A stretch of DNA of 64,000 bases from Gallionellaceae bacterium (GTDB taxonomy: Bacteria; Pseudomonadota; Gammaproteobacteria; Burkholderiales; Thiobacillaceae), in assembly GCA_028714735.1 (NCBI GenBank), contig JAQTLU010000006.1:76232-140231 (forward strand), given 5' to 3'. A model generated the notes under the pieces. That model searched no databases and was not told where the DNA came from. It was given only the letters and a program-made list of their open reading frames with translations. A program made the position numbers and the translations under genes. Shown piece after piece: positions 34,009-43,175 of this stretch. The first letter of the stretch is position 1. Each line of letters opens with the position of its first letter.

Positions 34009-36404
34009 TGCAAAAATTCGGCCGCCACAGCATCCTGGTCCGCTCGGCGGCTGTGCTCATAGCCAGCTTCCTGGTGGCCGGCGCAGTCAGCATCGCGGCC
34101 ACCATCGTGGTCACCGGCCAGCGCCAGCATCGGGCGGCGGTCGAACACCTCGGCCAGTTGCTCGACACGGTCGAAAGCACCGTCAGCGTCGCCTGTTTCG
34201 TCAAGGACGCCAAGCTCGCCGACGAGGTCGCCCAGGGCCTGCTCAAGAACAAGGAAGTGCTCTCCGTGGCCATCCGGGCCGATGGCGTCGACCTGGCCCG
34301 GAGCACGCTCCCCGGTCGCCTTCCCGGAGAAGCCGCCGGCAATACCCAGCTGACCCGCGACGTGCGCTCGCCGTTCGCCAATGGCAAGACCATCGGGCGC
34401 ATCCAGCTGACCGCCAACGCCGAGGTGATACGGCACACGATCCGGGACGAGGTCCGTTTCGTCATCCTGCAGATCGCCGGCCAGCTGGCCCTGGTCGCGT
34501 TGACCGTGGTGGCGGTGATGCTGGTATTCATCGTGCGCCCGATCAAGGCCATGTCGGACGGCCTGCACCGCATGGATGCGACCAAGGGCGAACGCCTGGC
34601 AGTACCGCAGAGACATGCCAATTCGGAAATCGGCCGCCTGGTGCTCGACATCAACACCCTGGCCGGCAACCTGGTCGACGCACTCAGTCAGGAACGGACC
34701 CTGCGCCAGGAAAAAGAGGTGGACGAAAGGAAATACCACTCCATCTTCGAGAACGCCGAGACCGGCATCTTCGTCGTCGCCCCCGACGGCATCCTGACCT
34801 CCTGGAACCCGGCCTTCGCCCTGCTGATGCACATACCGCCCTACGAGGCCTATCGGGGCAACCTGAACATCCGCCAGCTGCCCTGGGAAAATGCCTCCCG
34901 GATCACCGAATTGACGCTCCATTGCTGGCTGAACAACGTCGGCCTGGCGGACGACCTGACCGTGCGCTTGCGGGATGGCTACTGGCGCTGGCTCCACGTG
35001 GTCCTGACGCCGGTCGGCGAGAACCAGTTGCAAGGCGTCGTCCATGACGTCACCGAACACAAGGAGGCCGAGGCCCTGGCCAAACAACTGGCGGTCACCG
35101 ACAAGCTGACCGGCGTGACCAACCGCCTCGGACTCGAGGAAAAGCTGCAGAGGCTGCTGAGCGACCCGCTGATCGCCCAGACCGGCGGCTTCACCCTGAT
35201 CATGCTGGACCTGGACAACTTCAAGCGCATCAACGAGGGCTTCGGCCTGCCCATCGGCGACGTCATCCTCAAGGACGCCACCGCGCGCCTGAGCAACTGC
35301 ATCAAGGCCAGCGACTTCATCGCGCGGCTGGCCGGCGACCGCTTCGTGCTGACCCTGGAAAGCCTGACCGGCAGCGACGACGTCGACCACATCGCCGAAC
35401 GGCTCATGCAATCGATCCGCAAGCCGTTCTATGTCGACGGCTCGCCGGTGGCCATCCATGCCAGCCTGGGCATCGTCGTCTCGCCGAAGGACGGTGCCGA
35501 CGTCCCCGACCTGCTGCGCAACCTGGAACTGGCCCTGGACCGGGCCAAGGCGCAGGGCGGCAACGGCTATGTCTTTTTCGACAACACCCTGGCCAAAACC
35601 GCCGAGAAACGCCAGCACCTGGAAAACGATCTCCGGCGGGCGATGCGGGAGCACGAATTCCAGCTTTACTTCCAGCCCATCATCGACCTCGCCGGCAACC
35701 GCCTGGCCGGGGCCGAGGCGCTGATCCGCTGGCCGCATCCGGAACGCGGCATGGTGCCGCCGGACGCCTTCATCCCGCTGGCCGAGGAGATCGGACTGAT
35801 CGACGAGATCGGCCTGTGGACGCTGGAAGCCGCCTGCGCAAAGCTGGCCCAATGGCAACGCGAAGGCATCGACCGCTATATTTCCGTCAACGTGTCCGCG
35901 CGCCAGATTCCCGACGGCCTGCCGGCGGTCATCCTGAGCGAAATCATCGAGCATCACGGCATCGACCCGGCCAGGCTGGCCCTGGAAATCACCGAGGGGG
36001 TCCTGATGGTCGACGTCAACAAGGCCTTGACCTGGCTCGATGCCGTACGGGCGCGCGGCTTCCGTATCTTCCTGGACGACTTCGGCACCGGCTATTCGTC
36101 GCTGTCCTACCTGAAACGCTTCCCGATCGACTCCCTGAAGATCGACAAGAGCTTCGTCCACGACATGAGCGAGGACAGCAGCGACCGTGCCCTGATCGAG
36201 GCCGTGATCGCCATGGCCCGCAGCCTGGGCATGAAGGTGATCGCCGAAGGCGTCGAGACGGCGGAGCAGCTGAGCCTGCTGCGCGGCATGAACTGTCACT
36301 ATGGCCAGGGCTACCTGTTCTCCAAGGCGGTCCCGAGCGAACAGTTCGAAGCCGCTGCCAGCCGGATAAACGAACTGCTCGGACATACCCCGGGCGCGGC
36401 CTAG
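34008..36404 (+). CDS. HAMP-PAS-GGDEF(degenerate)-EAL membrane signalling protein, copy B
   Basis: 798 residues with the same domain order as copy A. The periplasmic part differs most (residues about 88-140), while membrane helix 2 and HAMP are almost the same. The GGDEF signature is AGDRF, again lacking the Glu of active cyclases. The EAL half keeps EALIRW, DDFGTGYSSLSYLKRF, KIDKSFV and AEGVET, so phosphodiesterase activity is likely. The ATG overlaps the stop of the PstS-like gene, indicating tight coupling of ligand protein and sensor. Confidence 0.93.
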   Translation: MQKFGRHSILVRSAAVLIASFLVAGAVSIAATIVVTGQRQHRAAVEHLGQLLDTVESTVSVACFVKDAKLADEVAQGLLKNKEVLSVAIRADGVDLARSTLPGRLPGEAAGNTQLTRDVRSPFANGKTIGRIQLTANAEVIRHTIRDEVRFVILQIAGQLALVALTVVAVMLVFIVRPIKAMSDGLHRMDATKGERLAVPQRHANSEIGRLVLDINTLAGNLVDALSQERTLRQEKEVDERKYHSIFENAETGIFVVAPDGILTSWNPAFALLMHIPPYEAYRGNLNIRQLPWENASRITELTLHCWLNNVGLADDLTVRLRDGYWRWLHVVLTPVGENQLQGVVHDVTEHKEAEALAKQLAVTDKLTGVTNRLGLEEKLQRLLSDPLIAQTGGFTLIMLDLDNFKRINEGFGLPIGDVILKDATARLSNCIKASDFIARLAGDRFVLTLESLTGSDDVDHIAERLMQSIRKPFYVDGSPVAIHASLGIVVSPKDGADVPDLLRNLELALDRAKAQGGNGYVFFDNTLAKTAEKRQHLENDLRRAMREHEFQLYFQPIIDLAGNRLAGAEALIRWPHPERGMVPPDAFIPLAEEIGLIDEIGLWTLEAACAKLAQWQREGIDRYISVNVSARQIPDGLPAVILSEIIEHHGIDPARLALEITEGVLMVDVNKALTWLDAVRARGFRIFLDDFGTGYSSLSYLKRFPIDSLKIDKSFVHDMSEDSSDRALIEAVIAMARSLGMKVIAEGVETAEQLSLLRGMNCHYGQGYLFSKAVPSEQFEAAASRINELLGHTPGAA
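34518..34600 (+). repeat. 83-base exact repeat, copy B (within EAL gene B)
   Basis: Identical to 30277-30359, at an offset of 4,241 bases. Covers the same end-of-helix-2/HAMP segment of the paralogue. Confidence 0.9.
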
Positions 36405-36463
36405 CGCGGCCGCGGCGCACTGCCCGCGCCCACGGATGGCGGTCGAACAGTTATCCTTGCGCC

Positions 36464-37378
36464 ATGAACGCCCACATCGACAGCCTGCTCGGCCGGATCA
36501 ACCAGGTGGTACTCGGCAAGGAGCGCCAGGTCCGTCTCTGCCTGGCCTGCCTGCTGGCGCGCGGCCACCTCCTGATCGAGGACATGCCCGGGGTCGGCAA
36601 GACCACCCTGGCCCATGCCCTGGCGCGCAGCCTCGGGCTCGACTACCAGCGCATCCAGTTCACCAGCGACCTGCTGCCGGCCGACATCCTGGGCGCAGCG
36701 ATCTACGAGCGGGACAGCGGCGGTTTCCGTTTCCATCCCGGACCGATCTTCGCCCAGGTGATTCTGGCCGACGAGATCAACCGGGCCAGCCCGAAGGCGC
36801 AAAGCGCCCTGCTTGAGGCGATGGAGGAAGGCCAGGTCAGCATCGAGGGCGAAACCCGGCCGCTGCCGACCCCGTTCTTCGTCATCGCGACCCAGAACCC
36901 GACCGACCAGGTCGGCGTCTTCCCGCTGCCGGAGTCGCAGCTGGACCGCTTCCTGATGCGCCTGTCGCTCGGCTACCCCAACCCGGCGGCGGAACGCGAC
37001 CTCCTGGCCGGGCAGGACCGGCGCGACCTCCTGGCCGGCCTGGAGCCGGCGCTCGCCCCGGCCGAATTCGTCGCCATGCAGCAGGCCGTGCGCACGGTCC
37101 GGGTTGCCGACGCCCTGCTCGACTACCTGCAGGCCATCATCCAGGCCAGCCGGCAGAACGCCAGTTTCGCCGAAGGCCTCAGCCCGCGCGGCGGCCTGGC
37201 CATCAAGCATGCCGCCCAGGCCTGGGCCTACCTGACCGGACGCGACTTCGTGCAGCCGGAGGATGTCCAGGCGGTCCTGCCGGGGGTCGTCGCGCACCGG
37301 CTGCGGCCCGCGCCCGGAATCACCGCCGGCAACGAATTCTGGGCTGCCCGCATCCTGCTCCAGGTCCCCATCCCCTAG
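36464..37378 (+). CDS. MoxR-family AAA+ ATPase
   Basis: 304 residues: Walker A PGVGKTT (42-48), Walker B VILADEINRA (Asp103, Glu104), and MoxR motifs LLEAMEEGQVSIEGETRPLP and FFVIATQNPTDQVGVFPLPESQLDRFLMRL. MoxR ATPases work with DUF58 proteins as chaperones or in envelope maturation. The ATG at 36464 is chosen since upstream in-frame sequence belongs to no gene. The DUF58 gene follows by 2 bases and a transglutaminase gene next, the common three-gene set. Confidence 0.95.
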   Translation: MNAHIDSLLGRINQVVLGKERQVRLCLACLLARGHLLIEDMPGVGKTTLAHALARSLGLDYQRIQFTSDLLPADILGAAIYERDSGGFRFHPGPIFAQVILADEINRASPKAQSALLEAMEEGQVSIEGETRPLPTPFFVIATQNPTDQVGVFPLPESQLDRFLMRLSLGYPNPAAERDLLAGQDRRDLLAGLEPALAPAEFVAMQQAVRTVRVADALLDYLQAIIQASRQNASFAEGLSPRGGLAIKHAAQAWAYLTGRDFVQPEDVQAVLPGVVAHRLRPAPGITAGNEFWAARILLQVPIP

Positions 37379-37380
37379 GC

Positions 37381-38316
37381 ATGGCGAAGCGCCGCTTCAA
37401 CGTCCCCTGGCGGCAGCCGGAAACGGAAGCGGGACCGATCACCCTGGACTCGCGCCGCCTGTACATCCTGCCGACCCGGATCGGCCTGGTGTTCGCGCTG
37501 CTGGTGTTCGGGTTGCTGGTGACCTCGGCCAACTACGGCATCAGCCTGGGCTACCTGTTCACCTTCCTGCTCGGCGGCATCGGCGTGGCCGGACTGTTCC
37601 ACAGCCAGCGCAACCTGCTCGGCCTGACCCTGAGGCCGCTCGCCGCAGTGCCGGTCTACGCCGGCGAGGCCGCCCGCTTCCGGCTCCGGATCGAGAAACC
37701 GGGCGCGCGGCCACGCGGCGGCTTGGTCCTCAACCACGCCGAAGCATCGAGCCCGCAGCTCGACCTGATCTCGGCCGGGTCCGGCGAACTGGTCCTGGAA
37801 CTGGCGCAAGCGCGGCGCGGCTTCCACAAGCCCGGCCGGCTGATTTTGGCCTCGACCTGGCCGCTCGGCCTGTTCCGCTGCTGGAGCGTATTCGCGCTCG
37901 ACTGGGGCGTGCTGGTGTATCCGAGGCCGGCCGCGCAGCCGTTGCCCTTCCCGGCTACCACCGGCGAAGGCCGGGCGCTGTCCTGGCGCCGCCCGGGCGA
38001 GGACGAATTTTCCGCGTTGCGGGAATACCGGCCGGGCGACTCGCCCCGGCACATCGCCTGGAAGAGCGTCGCCCGCGGCCAGGCGCCCCTGACCAAGCAA
38101 TTCACCGGCTCGGGCGGCAGCGAATCCTGGCTGGACTGGGCGGATTGCCCGGAGACGGACACCGAGGGCCGCCTGTCCCGGCTGACCCGCTGGGCGCTCG
38201 ATGGCGAACGCGCCGGGCTGGTCTGGGGATTGACCCTGCCCGGCTTCCGGCTGCCGCCCGGCCGCGGCGAACGGCACCTGCAACAGGCCCTGGCGGCCCT
38301 GGCGCGCCATGGTTAG
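37381..38316 (+). CDS. DUF58 domain protein
   Basis: 311 residues with two membrane helices (about 33-72) and the DUF58 core: WRRPGEDEFSALREYRPGDSPRHIAWKSVARGQAPLTKQF, the conserved REYRxGDxxRxIxW signature. Partner of MoxR ATPases; precise role unknown. It starts 2 bases after the moxR-like stop and overlaps the transglutaminase gene by 8 bases. Confidence 0.92.
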   Translation: MAKRRFNVPWRQPETEAGPITLDSRRLYILPTRIGLVFALLVFGLLVTSANYGISLGYLFTFLLGGIGVAGLFHSQRNLLGLTLRPLAAVPVYAGEAARFRLRIEKPGARPRGGLVLNHAEASSPQLDLISAGSGELVLELAQARRGFHKPGRLILASTWPLGLFRCWSVFALDWGVLVYPRPAAQPLPFPATTGEGRALSWRRPGEDEFSALREYRPGDSPRHIAWKSVARGQAPLTKQFTGSGGSESWLDWADCPETDTEGRLSRLTRWALDGERAGLVWGLTLPGFRLPPGRGERHLQQALAALARHG

Positions 38317-40261
38317 GCCGGATCGGCGCACCCTCTGGCTGGTCGTGCCGGTCACCCTGGCCCTGTTGCCGCACGCGCTCTATGTCCCGCTCTGGGCCAG
38401 CCTCGCTGTCGCCCTGGCCCTGGCTTGGCGGCTGACCCCGCTGTGGCGCAAGGACAGTCTGGCGCAGAAGGCCATCCGCATCCTGCTGGCCATTGCCGGC
38501 GTGATCGCCACCTGGCTGCAATTCCATACCCTGGCCGGACCCGAGGCCGGGATCAGCCTGCTGGTCCAGATGGTCGCCCTCAAGCTGCTGGAATCGGACC
38601 GCCGCCGCGACCATGCGGTGGCCGTGCTGGCCGGCTATTTCCTGGTCATGGCGACCCTGATCCACCATCAGCAGTTCGCCGTCGCCGCCTGGCTGCTGCT
38701 GACCACGGCGGCGCTCACGGCCGCGCTGGCCAGCAGCCAGGCCAGCGAACCGTTGCCCCTGGGCACTGCCCTGGCCGGCGGCGGCAGCCTGGTCCTCCAG
38801 GCCCTGCCGCTGGCCATCCTGATGTTCCTGCTGTTTCCCCGCCTGCCCTCGCCGATGGCCGGCCTGATCCACGTCGAGACCGGCCGCACCGGCTTGTCCG
38901 ACAGCATGGTGCCGGGCAGCGTCAGCCGCCTGATCCTGTCCGACGAAGTCGCCCTCCGGGTCGATTTCGCCGACCCCGCGACCGATGCCCGCGGGCTCTA
39001 CTGGCGCGGCCCGGTCCTGGCCGATTTCGACGGCCGCACCTGGCGCCGGGGCGGCGACCGGGCCACCCTCCCGGCCGCGCTGCCGGTCGGCCGCCAGATC
39101 GACTACAGCATCACGCTGGAGGCCGCTGCGCAACCCTGGCTGCCGGTGGCGGGACTGACCCGCAGCCTGCCCGTGGCCGATGCCCGGCTCACCGCCTACC
39201 AGGAGTGGCGGACCCCGCGCCAGGACCACGAGCGCCTGCGCTATGCGGTGCAGTCCTGGCTGGACTACCGGCTCGAAGCGGAATTGCCGGCCTGGCAGCG
39301 GGCGCAGGCGCTGGCCCTGCCCGCAGGCGGCAACCCGGACAGCCGCGCCCTCGCCCGCCTCTGGGCCGACCAATCCGCTACGCCGCGCGAGATCGTCGAC
39401 CGCGCCCTGGCCTATTTCCGCCGCGAGCCCTTCCACTACACCCTGAACCCGCCGCCGCTGGGCGAACACGGCGTCGACGATTTCCTGTTCCTGACCCGGC
39501 GCGGCTTCTGCGAACACTACGCCGGCGCCTTCACGGTGCTGATGCGGGCGGCCGGGGTGCCGGCCCGGGTGGTCACCGGCTACCAGGGCGGCGAGCTCAA
39601 CCCGGTCGGCGGCTACTGGATCGTCCGCCAGCGCGATGCCCACGCCTGGGCCGAGGTCTGGCTGGCGGGGGCCGGCTGGGTCCGGGTCGACCCCACCGCC
39701 GCGGTGGCGCCGGAGCGGGTGGAGAGGGGCCTGGCCGAGGCGCTGCCGATGGCGGAGCGGCCGTTGCTGAACCTGCCGGCAAACTGGCTGCGGCCGTGGC
39801 GGCAGGGCTGGGACTTCCTCAACAACGGCTGGAACCAGTGGGTGCTGGGCTACGATTTCCAGCGCCAGCAGCGCCTGCTGGCCAGGCTGTCGCCCTCCCT
39901 GGCCAGCCTGAAAGGCATGCTCTGGGCCATGCTGGCCGGGATCGGGCTGATCCTGGCCGGACTCGCCCTGGCCCTGCTCCGGAATGCCGACGACCGGCCG
40001 AAAACCGAGGTCGAGCGGCTCTACGCGCGCTTTCTGCAGGGTCTGGCACGGGCCGGCCTCATCAAGGGTCCCGCCGAAGGGCCGCTCGATTTCGCCGCCC
40101 GGGCCAGCCGCGGCCGGCCCGACCTGGCCGGGCAGATCGACACCATCACCCGGCTGTACCTCGCCCTGCGTTACGGCGGCGGCGCCGGCAGCGAAATCGG
40201 CAAATTGCGGCGCGCACTGTATATTTTCAGGCCAGGCGGCGGGACAGCCTCGAAAAAATGA
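38309..40261 (+). CDS. TgpA-like membrane transglutaminase/protease-like protein
   Basis: 650 residues: an N-terminal block of about six membrane helices (to about 190), a periplasmic transglutaminase-like domain with catalytic triad Cys401 (RRGFCEHYAGAF), His445 (RDAHAWAEVW) and Asp461 (RVDPTAAV), a further membrane helix near 540-560 (MLAGIGLILAGLALALL) and a cytoplasmic tail (DUF4129-like). Resembles P. aeruginosa TgpA, an essential envelope protein with transglutaminase activity. Last gene of the MoxR-DUF58-TgpA operon. Confidence 0.92.
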   Translation: MVRPDRRTLWLVVPVTLALLPHALYVPLWASLAVALALAWRLTPLWRKDSLAQKAIRILLAIAGVIATWLQFHTLAGPEAGISLLVQMVALKLLESDRRRDHAVAVLAGYFLVMATLIHHQQFAVAAWLLLTTAALTAALASSQASEPLPLGTALAGGGSLVLQALPLAILMFLLFPRLPSPMAGLIHVETGRTGLSDSMVPGSVSRLILSDEVALRVDFADPATDARGLYWRGPVLADFDGRTWRRGGDRATLPAALPVGRQIDYSITLEAAAQPWLPVAGLTRSLPVADARLTAYQEWRTPRQDHERLRYAVQSWLDYRLEAELPAWQRAQALALPAGGNPDSRALARLWADQSATPREIVDRALAYFRREPFHYTLNPPPLGEHGVDDFLFLTRRGFCEHYAGAFTVLMRAAGVPARVVTGYQGGELNPVGGYWIVRQRDAHAWAEVWLAGAGWVRVDPTAAVAPERVERGLAEALPMAERPLLNLPANWLRPWRQGWDFLNNGWNQWVLGYDFQRQQRLLARLSPSLASLKGMLWAMLAGIGLILAGLALALLRNADDRPKTEVERLYARFLQGLARAGLIKGPAEGPLDFAARASRGRPDLAGQIDTITRLYLALRYGGGAGSEIGKLRRALYIFRPGGGTASKK

Positions 40262-40337
40262 AGCATTTGATACGGGCCATGAGGCGTCGACACCATTCCC
40301 ATGGCAAACTAACCACCTCGCCCAAGGGAGGCCAGAG

Positions 40338-40664
40338 ATGAACCAGACCAGCCAGATCCTACCGCTGGAAAGTCTGCAGCCAGGCATGCTGCTGGCCGAA
40401 GCGGTGCATGACCGCCACGGCAACGTGATGCTGACCGCCGGCACCGCGCTGACCGAAGCCCATCTCGCCGCGCTGTACCAACGCGGCATCGCGTCCGTCC
40501 TGGTGGTCCCGGAGCGGGTGCCGCCCTCCGACGAAGACGTCGCCGCCATGCGCAAGTCGATCGAGGAACGGCAGCGGCACATCTTCCGCAAGACCCTGGA
40601 CTTCCCGGCCAACCGCAAGCTGTTCGAGGTACTGCTCGCCTACCGCATGGAGAACCTGAAGTGA
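40338..40664 (+). CDS. small protein with LxPGMxLAExVxDxxG motif
   Basis: 108 residues from the ATG at 40338, with AGGGAGG upstream. The N-terminal LESLQPGMLLAEAVHDRHGNVMLTAGTALTEAHLAALYQRGI is the module seen at the front of many HD-GYP and HDOD signalling proteins. The C-terminal half is helical and charged. Here it is a separate gene that overlaps the HDOD gene (GTGA). Role inferred: accessory to the HDOD protein. Confidence 0.65.
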   Translation: MNQTSQILPLESLQPGMLLAEAVHDRHGNVMLTAGTALTEAHLAALYQRGIASVLVVPERVPPSDEDVAAMRKSIEERQRHIFRKTLDFPANRKLFEVLLAYRMENLK

Positions 40665-41509
40665 ACACGATCACGCTGGACACCGTCCTGGACAACATCC
40701 ACCGGTTGCCGTCCCTGCCAGCCGTGGTCAACGAATTGATCCTGGCGCTCAGCGACGACGGGCTCAGCGTCGACGAACTGGCCCATGGCATCGAGAAGGA
40801 CCAGGCCTTGTCGGCGCGTGCCCTCAGGGTCGCCAACTCGCCCTTCTACGGCATGCAGAAATCGATCTCGTCGATCCACGACGCCATCGTGGTGCTGGGC
40901 TTCCGCGCCGTCGGCAGCCTGGTCACCACGGCCGCCCTGACCGATTTCTTCAAGGCGCCGGAGCTGGCCTGGTTCGACCAGTCGACCTTCTGGCGCCACA
41001 GCCTGGGGACCGCCGTGTGCGGCCGCAAACTGGCCGACCAGGCCAGGCTGGACCCGGAGATCGGCTTCACCGCCGGGCTGCTGCACGACATCGGCCGGCT
41101 GTTGCTGGTGGTCTGTTGCACCAAGCAATACGAAGCCGCCGTGATCTGGCGCGAGGAGCACGATTCCTTCCTGCTGGAGGCGGAACGGGAAGTGCTCGGC
41201 GTCACCCATGCCGAGGCCGGCGCGGCGCTCGCCCAACACTGGAATTTTGCCCCCTCGATCCAGGTCGCCGTGGCCACCCACCACCAGCCGGTCGCGGGCA
41301 CCACCGCCAGCTACGCCGACCTCACCCACCTGTGCGAGATCATGGCGCACGGCCTCGATCTCGCCCGCGATCGCTATGCCATGGCCACCGAACTGGACGA
41401 ATCCGTCCTCGTTCGGCTCGGACTGGACTGGACGTACCTGGCCGCCAGCCTGCCCGGAATCGAACGCGAGTTCGACAGCTACGAATCCCTGCTGACCTCC
41501 GGCCGCTAA
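40661..41509 (+). CDS. HDOD-domain signalling protein
   Basis: 282 residues from a GTG at 40661 that overlaps the previous stop. The HDOD domain (about 10-210) shows LPSLPAVVNELILALSDDGLSVDELAHGIEKDQALSARALRVANSPFYG and, further on, AGLLHDIGRLLL, NFAPSIQVAVATHHQP. HDOD proteins resemble HD-GYP domains but usually lack full metal ligands; here HD of LLHDIGR remains. They act in stress and c-di-GMP networks. Spacing suggests one transcript with the FIST gene 7 bases on. Confidence 0.9.
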   Translation: MNTITLDTVLDNIHRLPSLPAVVNELILALSDDGLSVDELAHGIEKDQALSARALRVANSPFYGMQKSISSIHDAIVVLGFRAVGSLVTTAALTDFFKAPELAWFDQSTFWRHSLGTAVCGRKLADQARLDPEIGFTAGLLHDIGRLLLVVCCTKQYEAAVIWREEHDSFLLEAEREVLGVTHAEAGAALAQHWNFAPSIQVAVATHHQPVAGTTASYADLTHLCEIMAHGLDLARDRYAMATELDESVLVRLGLDWTYLAASLPGIEREFDSYESLLTSGR

Positions 41510-41516
41510 GGCCGGG

Positions 41517-42647
41517 ATGAAAGTCGAACAACTTCATCGCCTGGCCGGCTCCGACTGGAACCGTGCCCCGGCCATGAAGGACGCTCGACTGGTGCTGATC
41601 TTCGGCGCCAGCGAACAACTATCCCCGGCCCGGATCGAGGAGATCCGCTCGTTCTACCCGGCTGCGCTACTGCTGGGTTGCTCGACGGCGGGCGAGATCG
41701 TGGCGACCCGCGTGTGCGACGACAGCCTGGCCGTCACGGCGGTGACCTTCGGGAAAACCCGGCTCCGACTGGCCCAGTACACCATCGCCTCGGCGGACGA
41801 CAGCCGCTGGGCGGGGGAGATGCTGGCCAGCGACCTGCTCGGCTCCGACCTCAAGCATGTCTTCCTGCTCTCGGACGGGCTCAAGGTCAACGGCACCGAA
41901 CTGGCCAAAGGCCTGAAGTCGATCTTGCCGGCGGGCATCGAGGTCACCGGCGGCCTGTCCGGCGACGGCGCCCGCTTCCGGCACACCCTGGTGATCGCCG
42001 ACGGCCCGGCCGAGGCAGGCCGGATCGCTGCGCTCGGCCTCTACGGCGACGCCCTCAAGGTCGGCTTCGGGTCGCTCGGCGGCTGGGACCCGTTCGGCCC
42101 GGATCGCCTGATCACCAAGGCCAGAGGCAACGTGCTCTATGAACTGGACGGCCAATCCGCCCTGGCCCTGTACAAGAAATACCTGGGCGACCACGCCGCC
42201 GGATTGCCGGCGGCCGGCCTGCTGTTCCCGCTCGCGCTCTCGGCCACGCCGAACGAGAATTCCGGCCTGGTTCGCACCATCCTGGCGGTGGACGAAAAAC
42301 GCCAGTCGATGACCTTCGCCGGCGACATGCCGGAAGGCATGTACGCCCGCCTGATGAAGGCCAATTTCGACCGTCTGGTCGACGGTGCCGCGGGGGCGGC
42401 GGCCATCTCGAAGGTCCGTCTGGCCGGCAGCCTTCCTGAACTCGCCATCCTGATCAGCTGCGTGGGCCGCAAGCAGGTGCTTAGACAGCGCATCGGGGAG
42501 GAGGTCGAGGCGGTACGCGACATCCTGGGCCCCCAGGCCGTCCTCACCGGGTTCTATTCCTACGGCGAGATTTCCCCTTATGTGCCGACCGACCGCTGCG
42601 AGTTGCACAACCAGACCATGACCATCACCACCTTCAGTGAAGGCTGA
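41517..42647 (+). CDS. FIST N/C-domain sensor protein
   Basis: 376 residues: FIST-N (about 20-210; LVLIFGASEQLSPARIEEIRSFYPAALLLGCSTAGEI, VTGGLSGDGARF) and FIST-C (about 215-355; SALALYKKYLGDHAAGLPAAGLLFPL, GRKQVLRQRIGEEVEAVRDILG, TGFYSYGEISP). FIST domains are thought to bind small ligands such as amino acids and often feed GGDEF or kinase proteins. No output domain is fused, so partners are likely the HDOD pair upstream. Confidence 0.92.
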   Translation: MKVEQLHRLAGSDWNRAPAMKDARLVLIFGASEQLSPARIEEIRSFYPAALLLGCSTAGEIVATRVCDDSLAVTAVTFGKTRLRLAQYTIASADDSRWAGEMLASDLLGSDLKHVFLLSDGLKVNGTELAKGLKSILPAGIEVTGGLSGDGARFRHTLVIADGPAEAGRIAALGLYGDALKVGFGSLGGWDPFGPDRLITKARGNVLYELDGQSALALYKKYLGDHAAGLPAAGLLFPLALSATPNENSGLVRTILAVDEKRQSMTFAGDMPEGMYARLMKANFDRLVDGAAGAAAISKVRLAGSLPELAILISCVGRKQVLRQRIGEEVEAVRDILGPQAVLTGFYSYGEISPYVPTDRCELHNQTMTITTFSEG

Positions 42648-42728
42648 AACGGGCCCGGCAAGTCGCAGGATTGCGGCAACGATTTCACCGGTCCATCATT
42701 CCACCACATGCACATCGGGATATAGGCA

Positions 42729-43175
42729 ATGGAACGCTACACGATCTCCCTCGAGGAGTCCCTGGCGCAGGAATTCGACGATTTGATCCGGCGCCGGGGT
42801 TATGCCAACCGCTCCGAGGCGGTACGCGACATGCTGCGCCGGGAACTGGAGAACGACCGCCTGGCCCGCGACGAGGCCCCCCACTGCGTCGCGGCCCTGT
42901 CCTATGTCTACGACCACCACGAGCGCCAGCTGTCCGAGCGCCTGACCGACATGCAGCACCACGCCCACGACCTGGTGGTGTCGTCGATGCATGTCCACCT
43001 CGACCACGAAAACTGCCTGGAGACCCTATTCCTGCGCGGCCACACCCCGGAAATCCGCGCACTCGCCGACCAGGTGGCCGCCGAGCGCGGCGTCCGCCAT
43101 GCCCAGCTCAATCTGGTGCCGGTCGACACCGAGGCGGCCGGACACCACCACACCCATAGCCGGCCCAAGACCTGA
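42729..43175 (+). CDS. nikR: nickel-responsive regulator NikR
   Basis: 148 residues: ribbon-helix-helix domain (MERYTISLEESLAQEFDDLI, NRSEAVRDMLRREL) and ACT-like nickel domain with ligands matching the NikR set: His77 (QHHAHD), His88, His90 (MHVHLDH) and Cys96 (ENCLET). The tail is His-rich (GHHHTHS). It represses nickel uptake genes when Ni is ample. A cbiMQO transporter, a plausible target, lies at 56.4-59.3 kb. The full NikR dyad was not found upstream of that operon. Confidence 0.96.
   Translation: MERYTISLEESLAQEFDDLIRRRGYANRSEAVRDMLRRELENDRLARDEAPHCVAALSYVYDHHERQLSERLTDMQHHAHDLVVSSMHVHLDHENCLETLFLRGHTPEIRALADQVAAERGVRHAQLNLVPVDTEAAGHHHTHSRPKT

Noticed and set aside
33948-36386. 812-codon antisense frame opposite EAL gene B
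   Set aside because: Same GC-bias effect; no domain is recognisable, and the sense frame is a clear HAMP-PAS-GGDEF-EAL protein.
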